Shown here: positions 59,053 to 64,000 of the stretch, piece by piece | Position numbering within the stretch: the stretch's first letter is position 1 | Layout: each line of letters starts with the position of its first letter | NCBI GenBank assembly: GCA_965229335.1 | Contig: OZ245874.1 | Span: forward strand, 6,200,001 to 6,264,000 | Direction of reading: 5' to 3' | From: JAFKFH01 sp017307375 | GTDB taxonomy: Bacteria; Pseudomonadota; Alphaproteobacteria; Ferrovibrionales; Ferrovibrionaceae | DNA: 64,000 bases | Made by a program: the position numbers and the translations under genes | The notes under the pieces: model-generated | Database searches by the model: none | What the model was told of the DNA's origin: nothing | What the model saw: only the letters and a program-made list of their open reading frames with translations

Positions 59053-59532
59053 TCAGGCCTGGGCCAGGATGGTCTCGGCGTTCGAGACCTCGAACGAGCC
59101 GGGCTTCTCGACGTTGAGCTGCTTGACCACGCCGTTCTCGATCAGCATCGAATAGCGCTGCGAACGCTCGCCCATGCCGTAGCCCTTGCCGTCCATGACC
59201 AGGCCGACGGCGCGGGTGAAGTCGCCGTTGCCGTCAGCGGCCATGACCACCTTGTCGCCGACGTTCTGGGCCTTGCCCCAGGCGCCCATGACGAAGGCAT
59301 CGTTGACCGACAGGCATACGATCTTGTCGACGCCCTTGGCCTTCAGGGCTTCGGCGTTGTCGACATAGCCGGGCAGATGGCGGGCCGAGCAGGTCGGGGT
59401 GAAGGCGCCCGGCAGCGCGAACAGCGCCACCTTGCCCTTGAACAGCTCGGCGGTGTCGAGCGGCTCGGGGCCCTTCTCGCCCATGGTCATCAGCTTGACC
59501 GCCGGCAGGGTATCGCCAACCTTGATCGTCAT
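59053..59532 (-). CDS. Peroxiredoxin, Prx5 type
   Basis: 159 residues, standard length. TIKVGDTLPAVKLMTM, then the peroxidatic C48 in ALFALPGAFTPTCSARHLPGY (the PxxxTxxC form), and the arginine region MGERSQRYSMLIENGVVKQLNVEKPGSFEVSNAETIL. Reduces H2O2 and alkyl hydroperoxides, with glutaredoxin or glutathione as usual electron source. Convergent with rnhA. Confidence 0.95.
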   Translation of the reverse strand: MTIKVGDTLPAVKLMTMGEKGPEPLDTAELFKGKVALFALPGAFTPTCSARHLPGYVDNAEALKAKGVDKIVCLSVNDAFVMGAWGKAQNVGDKVVMAADGNGDFTRAVGLVMDGKGYGMGERSQRYSMLIENGVVKQLNVEKPGSFEVSNAETILAQA

Positions 59533-59634
59533 CGTCGTTCACTCCCCTAGGGTTGTGCCGCGGCCGGTTACGGTCGCCGCGGCGAAGACCGCCGTCATGT
59601 GGTACAGCGCGCGCCGCAGGTCAACCGCGACGTG

Positions 59635-60492
59635 TCACTTGGGCAGGGTTACGGTCGTGTCGGCGCTGCGCGGGCCGGCAAGCAGCGTAACGGTAAGTTG
59701 ATGGCCGGCAAGCAGCTCGGGCGCGCCGGCGGGGCCGAGCGGGATCGACGCGAGGATCACGCCCCCCTTGCCCCCAGGCGCCAGGTCGGGCACGGCCAGC
59801 TGGGGTTGTTCGAACCACACGGTTTCCGGCCCTTCGACCAGAATGTCGGCCGGGGTCAGCGGCTCGGCCGCCTCGATCGACAGTTTCAGCGTCGGCTTCG
59901 GGCCGGCCGTGGTCCAGGCCTTCTTCAGGGTCAGCCCGGCCTGGGCGAAAGGCAGCGGTACCAGGGCCTGTGCAGCCTCGATCGCGGCCGCGGCCGGTCC
60001 GGGCGCACCGGCGCCCGGCGACAGCTCGATGGCCAGGCGATCTTCGCGCGGCACGCAGATGTCGTGGCAAACGCCGTAGCGAAATACCAGCGACAGCCGC
60101 AAGGGCTGTTTCGGGTCGCGTGCAACGACGTCGATCGGCAGCGTTACCGAGCCGGGATAGACGATCGACGTCACCCCGCCGACGACCTGGCGCTCGGGAA
60201 TGGGAAAGCGCACCTCGGCGCGCTCCAGGTTGGATGAGGCCGACCAGTCGAACTCGGGCGCGACGCCGCCTTCGCCCGGGCTGCGCCAGTAGGTTTTCCA
60301 GCCCGGCGCCAGATCGATGGCGAGGCCCAGGGCCACCCGACCGTCGGGCCCGAGGCCGTCGGCGGCGGAAATCAGCCGGGCGATCGCCGGCGGCGGCTGC
60401 CCGGCGCCCTGGGCGCGTGCATGGCCGGGATCGACCGCGGGTGCGAGGATACCCAGGGCGAGGCTGAGGCGAAGAATGGTTTTTCCGATCAT
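59635..60492 (-). CDS. Exported protein with DsbD alpha-type N-terminal domain
   Basis: 285 residues with a signal peptide ending near ARAQ. The body resembles the periplasmic N-terminal domain of DsbD/ScsB: GRVALGLAIDLAPGWKTYWRSPGEGGVAPEFDW, PERQVVGGVTSIVYPGSVTLPIDVVA and LVFRYGVCHDICVPREDRLAIEL, where the Cys pair (CHDIC) would be redox-active. There is no membrane or thioredoxin domain, so it is a free-standing module, as seen in other alphaproteobacteria. Divergent from the YqgE gene (84 bp). Confidence 0.88.
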   Translation of the reverse strand: MIGKTILRLSLALGILAPAVDPGHARAQGAGQPPPAIARLISAADGLGPDGRVALGLAIDLAPGWKTYWRSPGEGGVAPEFDWSASSNLERAEVRFPIPERQVVGGVTSIVYPGSVTLPIDVVARDPKQPLRLSLVFRYGVCHDICVPREDRLAIELSPGAGAPGPAAAAIEAAQALVPLPFAQAGLTLKKAWTTAGPKPTLKLSIEAAEPLTPADILVEGPETVWFEQPQLAVPDLAPGGKGGVILASIPLGPAGAPELLAGHQLTVTLLAGPRSADTTVTLPK

Positions 60493-60576
60493 GTCGCCGG
60501 CAAAGTAGCGTAGACTGGACGGCAGCGGTAGGAGTCACCATTTACGCTTTCGTGACCACCCATTGAACAAGCGAGA

Positions 60577-61164
60577 ATGGATCTGTCCAGCAAGACTCTG
60601 ACCTCGAACAATCCCTATCTGACCGGCCAGTTGCTGATCGCCATGCCCAACATGGGTGACCAGCGGTTCGAACGGACAGTGATCTACATGTGCGCCCATT
60701 CCGAGGAAGGCGCCATGGGGCTCGTGGTCAACAAGCTGCTGAGCGGGTTGTCGTTCAACGAACTGCTCAAGCAGTTCGAGATCGAAAGCCCGCCCGGCTC
60801 GGGCCGCACCAAGATTCATTTTGGCGGCCCGGTCGAGCCGGGCCGCGGGTTCGTGCTCCATTCCGGTGATTATCGCCGCGACGGGACGATGCTGATCGAC
60901 GATACCGTCGGGCTGACCGCGACGATCGAGGTGCTGCGCGACATCGCCGCCGGCCAGGGGCCGCGATCGCGCCTGGTGGCGCTGGGTTATGCCGGCTGGG
61001 CGCCGGGGCAGCTCGACGCCGAAATCCAGGCCAATGCCTGGCTCAACGTTCCGGCCGACGAGGATCTGCTGTTCTCGACCAACCAGGCCGACAAGTGGCC
61101 CAAGGCTGTGCGCAAGCTCGGCATCGACCTGTCGCTGCTGTCGACCGACGCCGGCCACGCCTGA
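60577..61164 (+). CDS. UPF0301/YqgE (AlgH) family protein
   Basis: 195 residues. Characteristic segments are YLTGQLLIAMPNMGDQRFERTVIYMCAHSEEGAMGLVVNKLLSGLSFNELLKQ, HFGGPVEPGRGFVLHSGDY, ALGYAGWAPGQLDAEIQANAWLNVPADEDLLF. The function of the family is not settled; pseudomonad AlgH has been linked to gene regulation. Cytoplasmic, no catalytic motif visible. Convergent with the GNAT gene, 21 bp between stops. Confidence 0.95.
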   Translation: MDLSSKTLTSNNPYLTGQLLIAMPNMGDQRFERTVIYMCAHSEEGAMGLVVNKLLSGLSFNELLKQFEIESPPGSGRTKIHFGGPVEPGRGFVLHSGDYRRDGTMLIDDTVGLTATIEVLRDIAAGQGPRSRLVALGYAGWAPGQLDAEIQANAWLNVPADEDLLFSTNQADKWPKAVRKLGIDLSLLSTDAGHA

Positions 61165-61185
61165 AGACGTCGCCGCCGGCGCGGC

Positions 61186-61839
61186 TCAGCCCTCGATATC
61201 GAGATAGCGTGCGAAGCGTGTCGGGCCGGTGCCCGGCGCGGTTTCCATCGCCCGCGGATCGGGGCGCGGGTCGGCCGCCAGCAGCGCATAGAGGACATGG
61301 TCCTCCCACACGCCGTTGATGCAGAGATACTGGCGGGCAAGCCCTTCCTCGGTGAAGCCGCAACCGGTCAGCACGCCGCGGCTGGCGCCGTTGCGCGGCA
61401 GGCAGGCCGCCTCCAGGCGATGCATGCGAAGGTCGTTGAAGACATGTTCGGCGGTCAGCGCGACGGCCTGCTTCATGTAGCCGCGGCCGGCATGGGGGCG
61501 GCCCATCCAGTAGCCCAGCGTCGCCGACCAGGCGACGCCGCGGCGAATGTTGGACAGCGTGAGACCGCCGACCAGCGCCTCGTCTTCGTTGCGGAAGATC
61601 AGGAACGACTGACCGATACCGCCGCGCGCCTCCTCGGCATAGCGGCGAAGGCGCCGCCGGAACGACGTGCGGCTCAACGCGTCGGCCGCCCATACCGGTT
61701 CCCAGGGCGTCAGGAAGGCGCGCGACCGCCCGCGCAACTCGGCCCAGGCCGCCCAGTCGGCCATCACCGGCTGGCGCAGATGCACGGCGGGGCCGCGCAG
61801 CACCGGGTCGGGCGTGAGAAAGGTGAAGCGGTCGAACAC
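61186..61839 (-). CDS. GNAT-family N-acetyltransferase (RimJ/RimL type)
   Basis: 217 residues. LRQPVMADWAAWAELRGRSRAFLTPWEPVW at the start, FLIFRNEDEALVGGLTLSNIRRGVAWSATLGYWMGRPHAGRGYMKQAV with the acetyl-CoA pyrophosphate loop (RPHAGRGYM), and LRMHRLEAACLPRNGASRGVLTGCGFTEEGLARQYLCINGVWEDHVLYALL are typical of ribosomal-protein N-acetyltransferases. It may acetylate a ribosomal protein or another N-terminus. It starts 51 bp after the M16 peptidase stop, on the same strand. Confidence 0.92.
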   Translation of the reverse strand: MFDRFTFLTPDPVLRGPAVHLRQPVMADWAAWAELRGRSRAFLTPWEPVWAADALSRTSFRRRLRRYAEEARGGIGQSFLIFRNEDEALVGGLTLSNIRRGVAWSATLGYWMGRPHAGRGYMKQAVALTAEHVFNDLRMHRLEAACLPRNGASRGVLTGCGFTEEGLARQYLCINGVWEDHVLYALLAADPRPDPRAMETAPGTGPTRFARYLDIEG

Positions 61840-61889
61840 CCCGACCCCCTGCCGATCAGGATTGGACGGCAGGGAAGGAGTCCGCTGCC

Positions 61890-63149
61890 CTAGGCAGCAA
61901 ATCTTGCCGCGATCCGGTCGTGACTTTCAAGCCGGCTGAGCGGCCCCACGGCCGCCAGCGCCGGAGGCTTGGACAAGAGGCGCCGTGCCACCCGCTTGAC
62001 CGCCCAGGCGTCGACACCGTCGACCGCGTTGATCACCTGCTCGGTTTCCAGCGGATAGCCGAAGATCAGCATCTGACGGCCGAGCTGCTCGATCCGCGCG
62101 GCCGAGCTTTCGAGCGACATCAGAAGCCCGACCTTGAGCTGGGCGGCCGCGCGCCGGACTTCCTCGTCCGATATCTTGGCGGTAGCATCGAGCATTTCGC
62201 CGGCGATGACGGGCACGAGTTCGGCAACCTGGCCCGGATCGGTGCCGGCATAGACGGTGAACAGCCCGCCGTCGCGATAGGACGCTGCCGAGGCGAACAC
62301 CGAATAGGCCAGCCCCCGCTTCTCGCGGACTTCCTGGAACAGCCGCGAGGACATGCCGCCGCCCAGCAGCGTGGCATAGACCTGGACGGCGTAATAATCG
62401 GGATCTTCGTGCGGGACCGCGTCGAAGGCGATCGACACATGCGCCTGGTCGATGTCGCGTTCTTCGCGCCAGGCCCCGCCATGATAGCGCGCCACTTCCG
62501 GCACCAGGCTGTAGCTGCGCGGAAGGGCGCCGAAGCGCTCGGCCGCCAGTGCCACCAGCGCGTCATGCTCGATGGCCCCCGCGCCGACCAGCACCATGCC
62601 GGGCGCACGGTAATGGGCGCGCATGAAATCGTGCAGTTCTTCGCGGCGCATCGCCTTGACGCTGGCCTCGGTCCCGAGAACCGGCCGGCCGAGCGCCTGG
62701 CCGGGATAGGCGGCCTCCTGCAGGAAATCGAAGATGATGTCGTCGGGCGTGTCGTTGGCCTGACCGATTTCCTGCAGCACCACATCCTGCTCGCGCTTCA
62801 GTTCCTCGGGGTCGAGGGTCGAATGCTGCAGGATGTCGGCCAGGATATCGACGGCCAGCGGCAGGTCCTCGCCGAGGATGCGGGCATAATAGGCCGTCTG
62901 CTCGCGGCTGGTATAGGCGTTCAGGTGGCCGCCCACCGCCTCGATCTCCTCGGCGATCGACAAGGCCGAGCGCCGCTCTGTCCCCTTGAAGGCCATGTGC
63001 TCGAGCAGATGGGCGGCGCCGTTGATCGAAGCCGGCTCGTCGCGCGTGCCGGCGCCGACCCAGACCCCGACCGACGCGGTACGAACATGCGGCATGGTCT
63101 CGCTGACGACCCGCATGCCGTTGTCGAGGGTGGTGATGGAAACGCCCAT
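61890..63149 (-). CDS. M16-family zinc metallopeptidase (MPP-like)
   Basis: 419 residues, single M16 unit plus inactive-type second half. The inverted zinc motif HLLEH is at H47-H51, with the downstream glutamate in the REQDVVLQEIGQANDTPDD region. TTLDNGMRVVSETMPHVRTASVGVWVGAGTRDEP is the classic start. This family is related to mitochondrial processing peptidase beta and is regularly next to thrC in alphaproteobacteria. The bacterial substrate is unknown. It starts 16 bp after the thrC stop. Confidence 0.95.
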   Translation of the reverse strand: MGVSITTLDNGMRVVSETMPHVRTASVGVWVGAGTRDEPASINGAAHLLEHMAFKGTERRSALSIAEEIEAVGGHLNAYTSREQTAYYARILGEDLPLAVDILADILQHSTLDPEELKREQDVVLQEIGQANDTPDDIIFDFLQEAAYPGQALGRPVLGTEASVKAMRREELHDFMRAHYRAPGMVLVGAGAIEHDALVALAAERFGALPRSYSLVPEVARYHGGAWREERDIDQAHVSIAFDAVPHEDPDYYAVQVYATLLGGGMSSRLFQEVREKRGLAYSVFASAASYRDGGLFTVYAGTDPGQVAELVPVIAGEMLDATAKISDEEVRRAAAQLKVGLLMSLESSAARIEQLGRQMLIFGYPLETEQVINAVDGVDAWAVKRVARRLLSKPPALAAVGPLSRLESHDRIAARFAA

Positions 63150-63165
63150 TCTCTAAACTCTCCGC

Positions 63166-64000
63166 TCAGCCGCCGACCCGGGCAGCAATATGCGCCCGAA
63201 CCGCGGCGAGATCGTTGGGCAACACCGTATAGCGCTCCTCGCGCGCAAGCAAATCCGCCATGCGCGGAGGCAGCGCCGGCTCCTCGCCGGTCGCCTGGGC
63301 CACCGCCGCCCCGAACTTTGCCGGATGAGCCGTCGCCAGCGTCACCATCGGTACATCCGGGTCGACCACGCGGCGCGACGCGGCGGCAACACCGACCGCG
63401 CCGTGCGGATCGATCAGGAAGCCGGCCTCGCGCCGGACGCGCGCCATGGTGGCGAGCGTCTCGGCCTCGTCGACCCGTGCCCCGTCGAAATCCGCGCGCG
63501 CCCGCGCAAGTTCCGCCGGGCTGACCGAAAAACCGCGCGCCTGGGCAAGCGAATCGAGTGCGGCGCGCACCCGGGCGCCGTCGCGCTGGAAAACGTCGTA
63601 CAGCAGCCGTTCGAAGTTCGAGGCGACCTGGATATCCATCGACGGCGACATCGTCGGCGCGACGTCGTCCATCCGGTATTCGCCACTGGCCAGGAAACGC
63701 GCCAGGATATCATTGCGGTTGGTGGCGACCACCAGCCGTTCGATCGGCACGCCCATCTGCTTGGCGGCATAGCCGGCGAAGACGTCGCCGAAATTGCCGG
63801 TCGGCACCGAGAAAGAGACCTTGCGCCCCGGCGCGCCCAAGGCGAGGGCCGCGGTGACGTAGTAGACGATCTGGGCCATCACCCGCGCCCAGTTGATCGA
63901 ATTGATCGCCGACAGCGAATACCGGTCGCGGAAACCGTGGTCGTTGAACAGCGCCTTCACCATCGCCTGGGCGTCGTCGAACGTCCCTTCGATGGCGATG
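63166..64000 (-). CDS. thrC: Threonine synthase, C-terminal part
   Basis: The frame is open to the window edge, so the N-terminal part, including the PLP lysine, is outside. About 277 residues are visible: IAIEGTFDDAQAMVKALFND, SINWARVMAQIVYYVTAALALG, VSFSVPTGNFGDVFAGYAAKQMGVPIERLVVATNRNDILARFLASGEY (the phosphate/PLP-contacting SVPTGNFGDV), and LIDPHGAVGVAAASRRV. It converts O-phosphohomoserine, made by ThrB at 57.6 kb, to threonine. Confidence 0.96.
   Translation of the reverse strand, partial: IAIEGTFDDAQAMVKALFNDHGFRDRYSLSAINSINWARVMAQIVYYVTAALALGAPGRKVSFSVPTGNFGDVFAGYAAKQMGVPIERLVVATNRNDILARFLASGEYRMDDVAPTMSPSMDIQVASNFERLLYDVFQRDGARVRAALDSLAQARGFSVSPAELARARADFDGARVDEAETLATMARVRREAGFLIDPHGAVGVAAASRRVVDPDVPMVTLATAHPAKFGAAVAQATGEEPALPPRMADLLAREERYTVLPNDLAAVRAHIAARVGG

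Noticed and set aside
1..64000. Mobile elements, CRISPR arrays, tRNA/rRNA genes, toxin-antitoxin or restriction systems
   Set aside because: I looked for transposase or integrase genes, terminal repeats, spaced direct repeats and tRNA cloverleaf cores and found none; CcrM has no restriction partner.

Overview
The window is GC-rich, gene-dense chromosomal DNA with no insertion sequence, phage gene, CRISPR array, tRNA or rRNA that I could see. It comes from an alphaproteobacterium. The evidence is gene content and order: a CcrM-type GANTC methyltransferase, the mutY / DUF721(dciA) / dsbA / smc block, atpI-atpB-atpE-atpF'-atpF encoded apart from the F1 genes, ispH-thrB-rnhA, a PQQL-like M16 peptidase beside thrC, and glycine cleavage genes with split gcvPA/gcvPB. 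A Rhodospirillales-like lineage is plausible; I cannot name a genus.

Layout. 1-9.7 kb: the end of an acyl-CoA ligase; a minus-strand sensor kinase / receiver / receiver-cyclase operon; three orphan ABC_sub_bind-type binding proteins; a crotonase and a DUF599 membrane protein. 9.8-20.2 kb: DNA maintenance genes (rnhB, ccrM, mutY, dciA, a DsbA-like protein, a very long smc, an unknown gene coupled to smc) and a serine hydrolase. 20.2-34.3 kb: two metal-uptake operons facing tail to tail. The first, plus strand, has a cobalamin riboswitch, a second promoter carrying a Zur-like palindrome, then methyltransferase, TonB receptor, binding protein, permease and ATPase. The second, minus strand, is a Fec-type set: ECF sigma, FecR, STN-domain receptor, binding protein, permease, ATPase and siderophore-interacting reductase, with a Fur-like box in front. 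34.7-37.3 kb: the Fo part of ATP synthase, ending in a clear terminator. 37.5-47 kb: a degenerate EAL-like protein, two acyl-CoA dehydrogenases around a PaaX-like regulator, an Lrp regulator, two exporters and an orphan TRAP binding protein. 47.2-52 kb: gcvT-gcvH-gcvPA-gcvPB under a tandem glycine riboswitch. 52-55 kb: a hybrid kinase with its Hpt partner. 55-64 kb: sodC and a lipoprotein, ispH-thrB-rnhA, a peroxiredoxin, a DsbD-N-like protein, YqgE, GNAT, M16 peptidase and the start-truncated thrC.

The most unusual signals are: (1) two blocks of nine 11-residue repeats, one on each side of the SMC hinge, one carrying a regular acidic position and the other a regular arginine; (2) two perfect DnaA boxes 20 bp apart plus three GANTC sites at the end of dciA, just upstream of the dsbA-smc promoter; (3) a transport operon with two promoters, one behind a B12 riboswitch and one overlapped by a Zur-like operator, led by an uncharacterised methyltransferase.
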